From the NCBI GenBank assembly GCA_016215705.1, contig JACRIR010000201.1, positions 1 to 18,425 of the forward strand: 18,425 nucleotides of DNA, read 5' to 3'. Position numbers and translations under genes: made by a program. Shown here piece by piece: positions 5,897 through 14,655 of this stretch (the first letter of the stretch is position 1; each line of letters opens with the position of its first letter). The notes beneath the pieces are model-generated. The model made no database searches. It had not been told where the DNA came from and saw only the letters and a program-made list of their open reading frames with translations. Source of the stretch: Candidatus Poribacteria bacterium (lineage in GTDB: Bacteria; Abyssobacteria; SURF-5).

Positions 5897-8800
5897 ATGG
5901 ACACATCCCCACGCTGGTTAATAGTGGTTTTCTCGTTCTTGATGCTCGTTCTGCTGGCAGGGGGCGTGTGGTTCTATCAAGGCCAGGAGGAACGCCTGCG
6001 GCAAGAGGCCGAAGCGAATCTCGATGCAATCGCGCGGTTGAAAGTGGATGAGATTGTCGCATGGAGAGCGGAACGATTCGGTGACGGCGCCGTGTGCATG
6101 GATAGCCCGTTTTTCGTAGCGGCGGTCATGCAATGGATGGCGCGGCCAGAGGCCGATGTTTCCGAGCAGTTGCTCGCGCGATTCCGTTCCATGCAAAAGA
6201 ACTACGGCTACAGTGACGTTCTTCTCGTTGATGCCGGCGGCAAAGTGCGGCTCAGTCTCAGTGGCCGTTCCGGTCCGCTTCACGAGGACGCGGTGCAAGC
6301 CATGGTGGAGGCATTCCGTGAGCGGCGTCCTGTCTTCACGGATTTGCACGTCGGCCCGGGAGATTTGCCCTCGCACCTGGATGTGGTTGCTCCTTTGTTC
6401 ACTCAGAATAGCGTCGCGCCTAAGCCTGTAGGAGCGATTATCCTTCAAAGTGAAGCCCGGCGGTTTCTTTATCCATTGGTACAAACCTGGCCGACGCCCA
6501 GCCGCACTGCCGAAACCCTGCTCGTCCGGCGAGACGGCGAGACGGTCTTGTTCTTGAACGAGTTGCGGCACCGTCGGGACACAGCGCTCAAATTGCGTAT
6601 TCCCCTAAGCGAGAAGGATGTGCCCGCGGTCAGGGCGGTTCTGGGCAAGGAAGGCGTGATGCAGGGGAAGGACTACCGTGGGGTTGATGTCCTGTCGGTC
6701 CTCAAGGCCGTTCCGGACTCGCGGTGGTTTATAGTGGCGAAGATGGACACGGGGGAAGCGTTTTCGGTCCTGAGGCGGGAATCCGCCCTTATTGTATCGT
6801 TGCTTTTGGGGTTGGCGGCGGCCACGGCAGCGGCTGTGGGCATGGTGTGGCAACGCAACGCAAAGACTCATTACCAGACTCTCTTGCAGGCGGAGAAGGC
6901 GCAGCGGGAGAGCGAGGAGCGTCACCGCATCACGCTCATGAGCGTGGGTGACGGAGTGATCACCACCGACGCCGAAGGGAGAGTGGGTCTGCTTAACCCG
7001 GTGGCCGAGGCGCTGACCGGCTGGCGGCAGGAAGAAGCATGCGGAAAGCCGCTGGAGCAGCTGTTCTGCATATTCAACGAAGAGACACGCGAGCCGGTTG
7101 AGAACCCGGTGCGGCGGGTGATGCGTGAAGGTTTGGTGGTCGGACTGGCGAACCACACGGTGCTTATGCGCAAAGACGGTGTGGAGCGGCCCATAGCCGA
7201 CAGCGGCGCGCCCATTCGGGATGAGAATGGCGTGATTACCGGCGTGGTTCTGGTTTTCCGCGACCAGACGGAGGAACGACGCTACTCGAAGGAGCGCGAG
7301 GGCACTGTGGAACTGCTGAGGCTGCTCAGCGGTCAGAGCGGAAAGCATGAATTGATTCAGGCTGTCACCGGCTTTCTCAAGGAATGGTCCGGTTGCGAAG
7401 CCGTGGGCGTGCGGTTAAGGGAGGGCGATGATTTTCCGTACTTCGAGACGCGGGGTTTCCCGTCCGAGTTTGTGCGGTTGGAGAATAGCCTGTGTGCGCG
7501 CGACTCGAGTGGCCAGTTAGTCCGGGACGGCGAAGGCAATCCGTTCCTGGAATGCATGTGCGGAAACATCATCTGCGGTCGCTTCAACCCTGCGTTGCCA
7601 TTCTTCTCCGCGAAGGGCAGCTTCTGGGCCAACTCCACCACTAGACTGCTGGCGACAACAACCGAAGCTGATCGTCAGTCTCGCACGCGTAATCGCTGCA
7701 ACGGCGAGGGTTATGAATCTGTTGCGCTGATTCGCTTGCGCAGCGGCGACGAAACATTCGGCTTACTGCAACTGAACGACCACGCCGCAGGTCGGTTCAC
7801 GCCCGAATCCATCGCCTTCATGGAGAACGTCGCGGACCAGATTGCCATTTCTCTGGCACAACGCAAAGGACAGGATGCGTTGCGCGAAAGCGAAGAGAAA
7901 TATCGTCACCTGGTGGAATGCCTTGGAGGAGAATACTTCCTTTACCATCATGATGCGAATGGTGTTTTCACTTACCTCAGCCCTTCCATAACCAATGTCC
8001 TCGGCTATTCCGGCGAGGAGTTCCTGGCGCATTTCAGCACATATCTGACCGATCATCCGATCAATCTTGAGGTCAAGAAACACACTGCGCTGAGTATTCA
8101 AGGAATCCAACAGCCGACCTACGAAGTGGAAATCCGGCACAGGAACGGCAGTAGCCATTGGCTGGAGGTGACGGAAACACCTATATTCGGCAACGATGGA
8201 AAGGTGGAAGGCGTGGAAGGCATCGCTCACGATATTACCTTGCGCAAGCAGGCAGAGGACGTGCTGCGGGAATCGGAAGAGCGATTCAGAGGCACATTGG
8301 ACACCATGATGGAAGGGTGCCAGATCATTGGTTTCAACTGGCGCTATCTGTATCTGAATGAAGTTGCTGCCCGGCATGGTCGCCGGCCGCGAGAGGACAC
8401 GGTGGGACGCACGATGATGGATGTTTACCCGGGGATTGAGACGACCGAGATGTTTGCAACACTAAAGCGGTGCATGGAGAGCAGGGTTCCAGAGCAGATG
8501 GAGAATGAATTCATCTATCCCGATGGCGTCAAGGGCTGGTTTGAGATCAGTATTCAGCCGACGCGAGCGGGCATTTTCATTCTGTCGCTCGATATTAGCG
8601 AGCGCAAGCGCGCGGAGGCTGAGCAGGAGAAACTGCAAGCGCAGTTGGTTCAGGCCCAGAAGATGGAGTCGGTGGGACGGCTGGCCGGCGGTGTGGCCCA
8701 CGATTTCAATAACATGCTCACTGCGATTCTTGGATACGCCGACCTGGAACTGACCAGGGGGCTGCCGGACAGTCCCCTATACAACAGTCTTATGGAAATA

Positions 8801-9781
8801 CAGAAAGCCGCGCAACGCTCGGCCGATCTCACCCGCCAGTTGCTGGCCTTCGCCCGCAAGCAGACCGTCAGTCCCAAGGTGTTGGACCTGAACGACGCTG
8901 TGTCGGGTATGTTGAGAATGCTCCGTCGGCTCATTGGTGAGGACATCGACCTGGCCTGGATGCCGGGCCATGGCCTGTGGAAGGCAAAGATAGATCCCTC
9001 GCAGCTCGATCAGATTCTTGCCAATCTAACGGTCAATGCGCGTGACGCCATCGCCGGGGTTGGCAAGGTCACCATCGAGACCGGCAATGAGGTGTTCGAT
9101 GAAACGTATTGCTTCGACCACATTGGATTTGTTCCCGGCGAGTATGTCCGGTTGGCGGTAAGCGACGACGGGATGGGGATGAACAAGGATGTTCTTGAAC
9201 ACCTCTTCGAGCCCTTCTTTACCACCAAAGGCACGGGCAAGGGAACCGGCCTTGGACTCGCGACCGTTTATGGGATCGTCAAGCAGAACGATGGTTTCAT
9301 CAATGTGTATAGCGAGCCGGGGCATGGAACGACGTTTAAGGTCTACCTCCCCCGGTTTGCCGCCGAACCTGTCGAGGTTGCGGAGGAGAGGCCGGAGGCA
9401 GCGCCACAAGGGGGAACCGAAACAGTGCTGTTGGTCGAGGACGAGGAAGCCATTCTGAAACTTGGCGAGGTAATACTCGAGGGACTGGGATATACTGTGT
9501 TGACAGCGGGCAGTCCGGCCCTGGCGATCCGACTCGCGGGCGAGTTTCCGGGGGATATTCATCTGTTGATCACCGACGTGGTGATGCCGGAGATGAACGG
9601 CCGGGAGTTGGCCGAACAGCTCTCTTACATCAAGCCGGGCCTGAAATGCCTATATATGTCGGGCTATACCGCCAACGTTATTGCTCACCGTGGCGTTCTG
9701 GAAGAAGGCGTACACTTTGTCCACAAGCCGTTCTCGGTGGAAACTCTGGCTGCCAAAGCGCGCAAGGCGCTGGAAGGGTAG
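5897..9781 (+). CDS. Hybrid multi-sensor histidine kinase with C-terminal receiver
   Basis: A 1294-residue inner-membrane signalling kinase. Order: TM1 (about 7-28), extracytoplasmic sensor (about 30-295), TM2 (about 296-318), PAS (about 343-460), GAF with a Cys-rich insert (about 470-657), PAS (665-785), PAS (797-905), HisKA with phospho-acceptor His935 in GGVAHDFNN, HATPase_c (N-box NLTVNARDA, DDGMGM, EPFFTTKGTGKGTGLGL), and REC (about 1175-1294) with acidic pocket Glu1181/Asp1182, phospho-acceptor Asp1227 (TDVVMP), Ser1255 and Lys1277. All catalytic residues are present. The AHDFNN-type H-box and the fused REC suggest a phosphorelay; no separate response regulator or Hpt protein is nearby. 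The ATG at 5897 has GGAGGG upstream. The GAF insert has Cys533, Cys553, Cys555, Cys560 and Cys601. The gene runs into typA tail to tail with a 29-bp gap. Confidence 0.93.
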   Translation: MDTSPRWLIVVFSFLMLVLLAGGVWFYQGQEERLRQEAEANLDAIARLKVDEIVAWRAERFGDGAVCMDSPFFVAAVMQWMARPEADVSEQLLARFRSMQKNYGYSDVLLVDAGGKVRLSLSGRSGPLHEDAVQAMVEAFRERRPVFTDLHVGPGDLPSHLDVVAPLFTQNSVAPKPVGAIILQSEARRFLYPLVQTWPTPSRTAETLLVRRDGETVLFLNELRHRRDTALKLRIPLSEKDVPAVRAVLGKEGVMQGKDYRGVDVLSVLKAVPDSRWFIVAKMDTGEAFSVLRRESALIVSLLLGLAAATAAAVGMVWQRNAKTHYQTLLQAEKAQRESEERHRITLMSVGDGVITTDAEGRVGLLNPVAEALTGWRQEEACGKPLEQLFCIFNEETREPVENPVRRVMREGLVVGLANHTVLMRKDGVERPIADSGAPIRDENGVITGVVLVFRDQTEERRYSKEREGTVELLRLLSGQSGKHELIQAVTGFLKEWSGCEAVGVRLREGDDFPYFETRGFPSEFVRLENSLCARDSSGQLVRDGEGNPFLECMCGNIICGRFNPALPFFSAKGSFWANSTTRLLATTTEADRQSRTRNRCNGEGYESVALIRLRSGDETFGLLQLNDHAAGRFTPESIAFMENVADQIAISLAQRKGQDALRESEEKYRHLVECLGGEYFLYHHDANGVFTYLSPSITNVLGYSGEEFLAHFSTYLTDHPINLEVKKHTALSIQGIQQPTYEVEIRHRNGSSHWLEVTETPIFGNDGKVEGVEGIAHDITLRKQAEDVLRESEERFRGTLDTMMEGCQIIGFNWRYLYLNEVAARHGRRPREDTVGRTMMDVYPGIETTEMFATLKRCMESRVPEQMENEFIYPDGVKGWFEISIQPTRAGIFILSLDISERKRAEAEQEKLQAQLVQAQKMESVGRLAGGVAHDFNNMLTAILGYADLELTRGLPDSPLYNSLMEIQKAAQRSADLTRQLLAFARKQTVSPKVLDLNDAVSGMLRMLRRLIGEDIDLAWMPGHGLWKAKIDPSQLDQILANLTVNARDAIAGVGKVTIETGNEVFDETYCFDHIGFVPGEYVRLAVSDDGMGMNKDVLEHLFEPFFTTKGTGKGTGLGLATVYGIVKQNDGFINVYSEPGHGTTFKVYLPRFAAEPVEVAEERPEAAPQGGTETVLLVEDEEAILKLGEVILEGLGYTVLTAGSPALAIRLAGEFPGDIHLLITDVVMPEMNGRELAEQLSYIKPGLKCLYMSGYTANVIAHRGVLEEGVHFVHKPFSVETLAAKARKALEG

Positions 9782-9810
9782 GCGGGGGGGACGGAGGGGC
9801 GTGTTTGGCG

Positions 9811-11619
9811 TTAGAAATCTCTTGACCGGGGTCTTTTATTGGCTTGAAGGATTTTCTTTCTCAGTCGTATGGATTGGGGGGTTACTTCGACCAGTTCATC
9901 TTCTTTGATGAATTCCAATGACTCCTCTAAACTCAGTATCTTGGCCGGCACAAGTTGCAGGGCTTCATCGGAACCGGCGGCGCGCATATTAGTCAGTTTC
10001 TTTTCCTTGGTGACATTGACTTGCATGTCATCGTCTCTTGAATTCTCGCCGACAATCATGCCTTCATACACAGGCGTATTCTCTCTTATGAAAAGAATCC
10101 CTCTGGGTTGCAGGTGGAATAGGGCGTATGTCGTTGCTTTGCCTTGTCTGTCGGCTACCAGAGCGCCGGCCTGCCTCTTGGACATGGGGCCGTGCCAGGG
10201 CTCATAGCCGTCAAACAGATGATTCAATAGGCCGGTCCCCCTGGTGTCGGTCAAGAACTGGGACCTGAAGCCAATCAGTCCTCTGGAGGGTATCCTGAAT
10301 TCCAGCCGTACACGCCCATGCTCATTGTTCCGCATCTTCTGCATGCGGCCTCTTCTCATGCCAAGTTGTTGAGTTACGACGCCGACAAAATCTTCAGGGA
10401 TATCGACGATCAGCAATTCCATCGGTTCGTGCAAAGCGCCATTGATTTCTTTTGTGATGGTTTCCGGCATCGAGACGGAAAGTTCATATCCTTCGCGGCG
10501 CATCATTTCCACCAGAATGGCCAGTTGCAGTTCACCCCGGCCGCTCAATTTGTAAGCGTCGGAGTTAGAAAAGTCCACAGTGATGGAAACATTGTATAGT
10601 AGTTCCTTTTCCAATCTCTCCCTAATGTTTCGTGAAGTTACGAACCTGCCTTCTTTTCCGCCGAACGGCGAGTTATTGACCGAGAACATCATGGATATCG
10701 TTGGTTCATCCACCTTTATCCTGCGTAATGCCCTGGGTTTTTCCCTGTCGGTAATGGTATCACCAATACTTATTCCTTCCAGTCCTGCCAGCGCCACTAT
10801 TTCACCCGCCGAGGCGGTATTTGTTTCCACCATTTTGAGGGCGGAAAAAGCGTAGATGGAGGTTATTTTTGTCTTTATTGTATCGCCTGCGCTATTTATC
10901 ATTGCCACCTGATCGCCGACACTTACGGTTCCGGAGAATATGCGCCCGATGGCAAGTCTGCCGACATAATCGCTGTAGTCGATGTTTGCAACCAGCACTT
11001 GCAGGATGCCGTCCTTATCGCCGACAGGCGCGGGGATTGTCTTAATCAAGAGCTCGAAGAGACGTTTCAGGTCCGTTGGTTTTTTCTTGATATCCGTTGT
11101 GGCTGCGGCTGCCTTGGCGTTAGTATAGACAATAGGAAATTCAAGTTGTTCTTCTGTGGCGTCGAGCTCGATATAGAGGTCGTAGACTTCGTTTATCACT
11201 TCCTTGATTCTGGCATCGGGCCTGTCGATCTTGTTTATGACCAATATGGAGGGCAGATTGAGTTCCAAAGCCTTTTTGAGCACAAATCTGGTTTGCGGGA
11301 GGGGCCCTTCGGAGGCGTCCACAAGCAACAAGACCCCGTCCACCATGGTCATGGTTCTTTCAACTTCTCCTCCGAAGTCGGCATGGCCGGGAGTATCAAC
11401 GATGTTTATCTTTACGCCGTTGTATTCGACGGCGGTATTCTTGGCCATTATGGTAATGCCTTTTTCCTTCTCGAGATCGAGATTATCCATAACTCGTTCC
11501 GCTATCGTTTCATTATCCCGAAAGTTACCGGCTTGCCGCAGCATGCCGTCGACAAGGGTTGTTTTACCATGATCAACATGAGATATGATGGCAATATTTC
11601 TTATGTCTTTGCGTTTCAT
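9811..11619 (-). CDS. typA: Ribosome-associated translational GTPase TypA/BipA
   Basis: A 602-residue translation-factor GTPase that binds the ribosome and helps 50S assembly and stress or low-temperature growth (family knowledge). It carries G1 SHVDHGKTT (residues 13-21), G2 EKGITI, G3 DTPGHADF (75-82) and G4 NKID. The EF-G-like domains follow, and the C-terminal part contains the TypA hallmarks [15 protein letters not shown] and RNPRGLIGFR-like ([13 protein letters not shown]). The length is normal for the family, with a short basic tail (NKRPRSRDF). The ATG at 11617-11619 is preceded by GAGG at close spacing. It is a housekeeping gene with a leader of about 190 nt that holds a nested palindrome. 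Identification is secure. Confidence 0.97.
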   Translation of the reverse strand: MKRKDIRNIAIISHVDHGKTTLVDGMLRQAGNFRDNETIAERVMDNLDLEKEKGITIMAKNTAVEYNGVKINIVDTPGHADFGGEVERTMTMVDGVLLLVDASEGPLPQTRFVLKKALELNLPSILVINKIDRPDARIKEVINEVYDLYIELDATEEQLEFPIVYTNAKAAAATTDIKKKPTDLKRLFELLIKTIPAPVGDKDGILQVLVANIDYSDYVGRLAIGRIFSGTVSVGDQVAMINSAGDTIKTKITSIYAFSALKMVETNTASAGEIVALAGLEGISIGDTITDREKPRALRRIKVDEPTISMMFSVNNSPFGGKEGRFVTSRNIRERLEKELLYNVSITVDFSNSDAYKLSGRGELQLAILVEMMRREGYELSVSMPETITKEINGALHEPMELLIVDIPEDFVGVVTQQLGMRRGRMQKMRNNEHGRVRLEFRIPSRGLIGFRSQFLTDTRGTGLLNHLFDGYEPWHGPMSKRQAGALVADRQGKATTYALFHLQPRGILFIRENTPVYEGMIVGENSRDDDMQVNVTKEKKLTNMRAAGSDEALQLVPAKILSLEESLEFIKEDELVEVTPQSIRLRKKILQANKRPRSRDF

Positions 11620-11660
11620 GAATCCTCGCAGTTTAAGGAAATTGTTGTTCTATTGGTTTT

Positions 11661-11729
11661 GGGGACGGTCCCTATTCTACGGCCTAAGAAACTCGGCCCG
11701 TAAATAGGGACAGTCCCCTTCGCGAAGGG
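11661..11729. repeat. Nested palindromic element in the typA leader
   Basis: The arm 11661-11676 (GGGGACGGTCCCTATT) pairs with 11703-11718 with a single mismatch around a 26-nt loop. Each arm is itself a palindrome (GGGAC-n-GTCCC). The element is joined to a perfect 14-bp palindrome CCCTTCGCGAAGGG (11716-11729). It lies about 40-110 nt upstream of the typA start codon, inside the predicted leader. GGGGACxGTCCCTATT elements are, as I recall, dispersed repeats in several environmental lineages; this is not verified here. Confidence 0.75.
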
Positions 11730-11818
11730 TTCTACAGCTTTGGGGGGAAACATACAACAAGGGTATTTTCTGAGTCGTTGAAAGGTTGACCTTGCCCCCG
11801 GAACCGGGCTCGGGAATC

Positions 11819-11827
11819 ATTATACCA
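11819..11827 (-). promoter_or_regulatory. Extended -10 promoter candidate for typA
   Basis: On the minus strand TGGTATAAT is a perfect -10 with the extended TG motif. No good -35 is seen at 17 bp, which fits extended -10 promoters. The start would be near 11812, giving a typA leader of about 190 nt. Confidence 0.45.
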
Positions 11828-11861
11828 TGTTACGGGGTTGTTTGTATATGCCGCACAAGCG

Positions 11862-11900
11862 AGGGGCGAAAGGAGAAAGGAGAAAGGAGAAAGGGAAAAC
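11862..11900. repeat. Purine-rich GGCGAAAGG/AGAAAGG tract
   Basis: GGGGCGAAAGG is followed by three AGAAAGG units and AGAAAGGGAAAAC. It is one of at least five such tracts in the window (others near 4480-4507, 16699-16738, 17665-17701 and 18053-18081), always in spacers. Confidence 0.6.
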
Positions 11901-11998
11901 TGCAAAGACCAGTCAAACCGCAAAGGGTCTCAGACCCGAGGGGCAAAGGGCGCAGAGAAAATCTCGAGAATTTGCAGAACTCTCGATGCAGCATAGCG

Positions 11999-12063
11999 GC
12001 AACCAACGGGATACATCGGGCGCGATGAATCGCGCCCCTACAGAGCCTCTTGATTCATGTCGG
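11999..12063. repeat. Dispersed repeat, copy 1 (type A palindrome plus linker)
   Basis: This 65-bp copy is identical to 14496-14560 except for two bases. It holds the palindrome GGGCGCGAT-GA-ATCGCGCCC (12018-12037) and the linker CTACAGAGCCTCTTGATTCA. It lacks the type B palindrome that follows the linker in copy 2. The spacer 11620-12172 also holds the typA leader and promoter; no gene is seen in it. Confidence 0.85.
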
Positions 12064-12113
12064 AACTCATCCGGGTTCGCCGGCGTTCATTTGTGGTTCC
12101 AGCGCCGCACACA

Positions 12114-12146
12114 ACAAGAGCCGCCCACAGAGGGAGCGGCTCTTGT
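12114..12146 (-). terminator. Hairpin terminator candidate of the Kelch/LamG gene
   Basis: A perfect 11-bp stem, ACAAGAGCCGC (12114-12124) with GCGGCTCTTGT (12136-12146), surrounds an 11-nt loop and begins 27 bp past the stop codon. On the minus strand the stem runs into TTGTTGTGTG, which is only partly U-rich, so the role is likely but not certain. Confidence 0.6.
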
Positions 12147-12172
12147 CCGGAGTTTCTTCTGCGAGTGACGGA

Positions 12173-14122
12173 TTACTTCACCACCGCCCAGACGCTCTTG
12201 GTCCAAGTGAATCGCACGCGACCAGGATTGCGGAATTTAACTACTTTGGCTGCGGTTGTCTCGCCGGGCGGGAGTTCGTTATCCGCCCCCAGGGATCCAC
12301 TGAAATCAAAATAGGGCTTGCCTTCAGTGGTAGTTCCATCAGCGTTGGCCACGGTGGCAGAGGCATTGCTGATGGTATCAATCACCAGTCTCATCGGCGC
12401 AACCAGAGTATTTGAGCAGTTGTTCCTGATAGTGCAATTGCCCGACTCGACGTTGGTTACGCGGTCAAATGTTACTCCGGAATAATTGACACTGGTTTTG
12501 TCGGTGACATTAACCGGACCACACAGATCTGCAATCTCTTCAGCCGAAAGAGCCCGGTTGAATAGATACACCTCGTCAATGAGACCGTGGAAATAGTTTT
12601 CCCGTGGGCCGCTCACCTGACCAATTCGAAGGGGGGTCGAGGGATTATAATTCAGCCGTTCAAGCGGAGCGACGAAGGGGCTTGAAGCAACCTCACTGCC
12701 ATTCAGGTAAAGCCTCAGCGTCAGGCCGTCATAAGTGACAGCAGCATGGCGCCATTCGAGGGTGGACAAGGCAGATCGATAGGTCACCAGCCCTTCTTCA
12801 GACGCGAGCCAACTATGCGTTCCGCTCCATACTCCTGCCTGGAGTTGAGTTGTTCCTCCCTGGGTGTATCCCACTCCCAGGTAATAGCTGTCGGTTCGAT
12901 TGTCTGCGTCGCCTTGATTATCTTTGCTCACCAAATAGGCGAAATTCCGGCTGAATGAAGATGCGTTGAGCCAACAAGCTATGGTCAGGCCGGGCATGCC
13001 GCTTAGTGCGCCATCATCGTTCACCAGCACCTGGTCATTTATGCCATCAAAGCTCAATGCGTCGTGGGCGCAGCCTTCAGATGTCCAAGTGGCTCCGATG
13101 ACTGTCCCGTTGTGGCCATCGGAGTCATCGTTGCCCGGATTGCCGGGATTGTCGAACGACCAATAGGCAATAGGGTTTGCCGAGGGAAGGTAGGCAGCCT
13201 CAAGCATGGTAGACGGCGCCGTGCCGCCTACGGCAACGTCTCCGCCGGCAACATATATGATGCCGTTGATGATTTCGGCTCCGGGGCTGTCCTTTGCCTC
13301 ATGCAGCGGCGACAAGGAGGCGCACGTTCCCGCTTCTGTGTCATATACTTCAACCAGGTTCAGAAGTGGCGCAATGTTATTGTTACCACCCATGAGATAA
13401 ATTTTCGCTCCATATACAACTGAGGCCATAAGGCATCTTGCGGAGCAAACCGCCGGCAGGGATTCCCATTCGCCCGATGCGAGATTCAAAGCCTCGATCC
13501 TGCTTATAGAAGTATCTGTGTATCCGTTGATGGCGAATATTCGGGTCCCCACCTTTTCGCATGCCATCGCAGTTCGCGCGGTAGGCATAGAGGGACCGGG
13601 GCGCCAGGTGTTGCTGTCGACGTTGTAGATTTCCACAGTGGATAATCTCACTCCCGCCCGGCTGCCGCCGATCAGGTAGATATCGCGCCCATCGACGACC
13701 GCAGAGGCGCCACCGCGAGATGTCGGCATTGGGGCGAGAGATTTCGTGGCGCACGCGACCGGATCATACTCCCAAGCCCAATTCACTTCTCCTCCGCCTT
13801 GTGGAACTCCGCCAAACAAATAGATTTTATTATCGAGACTTGCTGATGCTCCGTCAGTAAGCGCAGCGGGGAGTGCGCACTCAGTTGTCCAATCATTGGT
13901 TGCAGCGTTGTAGCTTTCCACCGAGTTGAACATTGTGCCAGAGCCATTGTTGCCGCCTAGGGCATAGAATTTATCGTGTGCTACTCCGGTAACGTGTCCT
14001 TGCCTGCCTACATTCATGCTGTCCCTGATTTGCCATACGACGTCGGCGTATGACACGGAGCACAATACGAGGACAAGAACCATGGATACTACACAGGTTG
14101 TGCTTTTCCATAATCTTTCCAT
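12173..14122 (-). CDS. Secreted Kelch-repeat / LamG-like (concanavalin fold) protein
   Basis: A 649-residue exported protein. The signal peptide is residues 1-26 (hydrophobic core VVSMVLVLVLCSV, cleavage after SYA). Residues about 35-312 form a six-blade Kelch propeller with repeated IYLxGG and Y...NxW/E signatures (YALGG, YLFGG, YLIGG, FAING, YLMGG, YVAGG). Residues about 317-536 form a LamG/pentraxin-like jelly roll (AYWSFD, LSFDGINDQVLV, WRHAAVTYDG, LRLYLNGS, GLIDEVYLFNRALSAEEI). Residues 537-649 form a small beta-sandwich common at the end of exported proteins. The ATG at 14120-14122 has AAGGAG nine bases upstream and gives a good signal peptide, so I prefer it to the in-frame ATG at 14165-14167. 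The role is probably carbohydrate or surface binding. It lies 3' of the barrel gene but has its own promoter. Confidence 0.88.
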   Translation of the reverse strand: MERLWKSTTCVVSMVLVLVLCSVSYADVVWQIRDSMNVGRQGHVTGVAHDKFYALGGNNGSGTMFNSVESYNAATNDWTTECALPAALTDGASASLDNKIYLFGGVPQGGGEVNWAWEYDPVACATKSLAPMPTSRGGASAVVDGRDIYLIGGSRAGVRLSTVEIYNVDSNTWRPGPSMPTARTAMACEKVGTRIFAINGYTDTSISRIEALNLASGEWESLPAVCSARCLMASVVYGAKIYLMGGNNNIAPLLNLVEVYDTEAGTCASLSPLHEAKDSPGAEIINGIIYVAGGDVAVGGTAPSTMLEAAYLPSANPIAYWSFDNPGNPGNDDSDGHNGTVIGATWTSEGCAHDALSFDGINDQVLVNDDGALSGMPGLTIACWLNASSFSRNFAYLVSKDNQGDADNRTDSYYLGVGYTQGGTTQLQAGVWSGTHSWLASEEGLVTYRSALSTLEWRHAAVTYDGLTLRLYLNGSEVASSPFVAPLERLNYNPSTPLRIGQVSGPRENYFHGLIDEVYLFNRALSAEEIADLCGPVNVTDKTSVNYSGVTFDRVTNVESGNCTIRNNCSNTLVAPMRLVIDTISNASATVANADGTTTEGKPYFDFSGSLGADNELPPGETTAAKVVKFRNPGRVRFTWTKSVWAVVK

Positions 14123-14202
14123 TGCGTTAGTCTCCTTTTTGGTCAAGAAAGAGAGTGTAACCAGCATAACTCACCCGCGAAGCAAGCCGATTTGATGGAG
14201 AA

Positions 14203-14250
14203 GTTGCGCTTAAGAAACGTCTATTGCAAAGCTTGGGTGTTTTGCGCAAC
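14203..14250 (-). promoter_or_regulatory. Structured 5' leader of the Kelch/LamG gene
   Basis: The transcript from the promoter at 14258-14286 would begin at about 14250, exactly where the perfect 7-bp stem GTTGCGC (14244-14250) / GCGCAAC (14203-14209) starts. An alternative stem GCAAA/TTTGC (14226-14230 with 14241-14245) shares two bases with it, so the two compete. The leader is about 129 nt long. I compared it with the c-di-GMP-I consensus and did not find the conserved core, so no riboswitch class is assigned. Confidence 0.4.
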
Positions 14251-14257
14251 GGAGGTA

Positions 14258-14286
14258 ATTAAACCATTCGGCTTTGAATTTGTCAA
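14258..14286 (-). promoter_or_regulatory. Sigma70-type promoter of the Kelch/LamG gene
   Basis: On the minus strand TTGACA (14281-14286) and TTTAAT (14258-14263) are spaced by exactly 17 bp, with an AT-rich stretch upstream of the -35. The start would be near 14250. This makes the Kelch gene independently transcribed from the barrel/cytochrome unit. Confidence 0.7.
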
Positions 14287-14495
14287 GCGGAAAATTTAAC
14301 TAATAGATCATCTGAACCGTTATGGATAAATATCAACAAATCCAGACAAACTTGAACATTTCAGGGAGTAAGAAGTGAAAGGCGCAGCGGGTCGCGCAAG
14401 GCGGGAAGTTCCGGATTTCGGGCTTCGAGTCTCGGGTTAACAGTTAGTAGAAGGTGGAAATCGTGAAGATATAGATTTCGCAACGCGGCATGGTC

Positions 14496-14593
14496 GCAAC
14501 CAACGGGATACAGCGGGCGCGATGAATCGCGCCCCTACAGAGTCTCTTGATTCATGTCGGTAGGGGGGCGCAATTCATTGCGCCCTTGTGATT
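14496..14593. repeat. Composite two-palindrome repeat, copy 2 (A-linker-B)
   Basis: The type A palindrome GGGCGCGAT-GA-ATCGCGCCC (14515-14534) is followed by the linker CTACAGAGTCTCTTGATTCA and GTCGGTAGGGG, then the type B palindrome GGGCGCAA-TTCA-TTGCGCCC (about 14566-14585) and TTGTGATT. The left 65 bp match 11999-12063 with two differences; the right part matches 1514-1549 in reverse orientation. It sits between the barrel stop and the Kelch promoter and could stop read-through. Confidence 0.85.
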
Positions 14594-14626
14594 CTCGGGT
14601 AAGTCGCCGTAGTCTCTCGCGCCCTT

Positions 14627-14646
14627 GCAGATCGACGTGAATCTGC
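14627..14646 (-). terminator. Short hairpin just past the barrel stop
   Basis: GCAGAT/ATCTGC pairs around an 8-nt loop ten bases beyond the stop codon of the barrel gene. There is no U-tract on the minus strand, so this is a weak terminator or 3'-end stabiliser at best. Confidence 0.25.
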
Positions 14647-14655
14647 GGTTTCGCT

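Noticed and set aside
6605-7348. Long minus-strand open frame (247 aa) inside the kinase gene
   Set aside because: It lies antisense to well-conserved PAS and GAF sequence, has no ribosome site or recognisable domain, and is a by-product of the codon pattern of the real gene. The same holds for 7763-8377 and 5918-6571.
10999-11703. Plus-strand open frame (234 aa) opposite typA
   Set aside because: It is the mirror of the conserved GTPase domain of TypA and has no domain of its own.
14123-14290. c-di-GMP-I (GEMM) riboswitch upstream of the Kelch/LamG gene
   Set aside because: The conserved GCAAACC...ACGCAAAGCC core is not present. The leader is reported only as structured.
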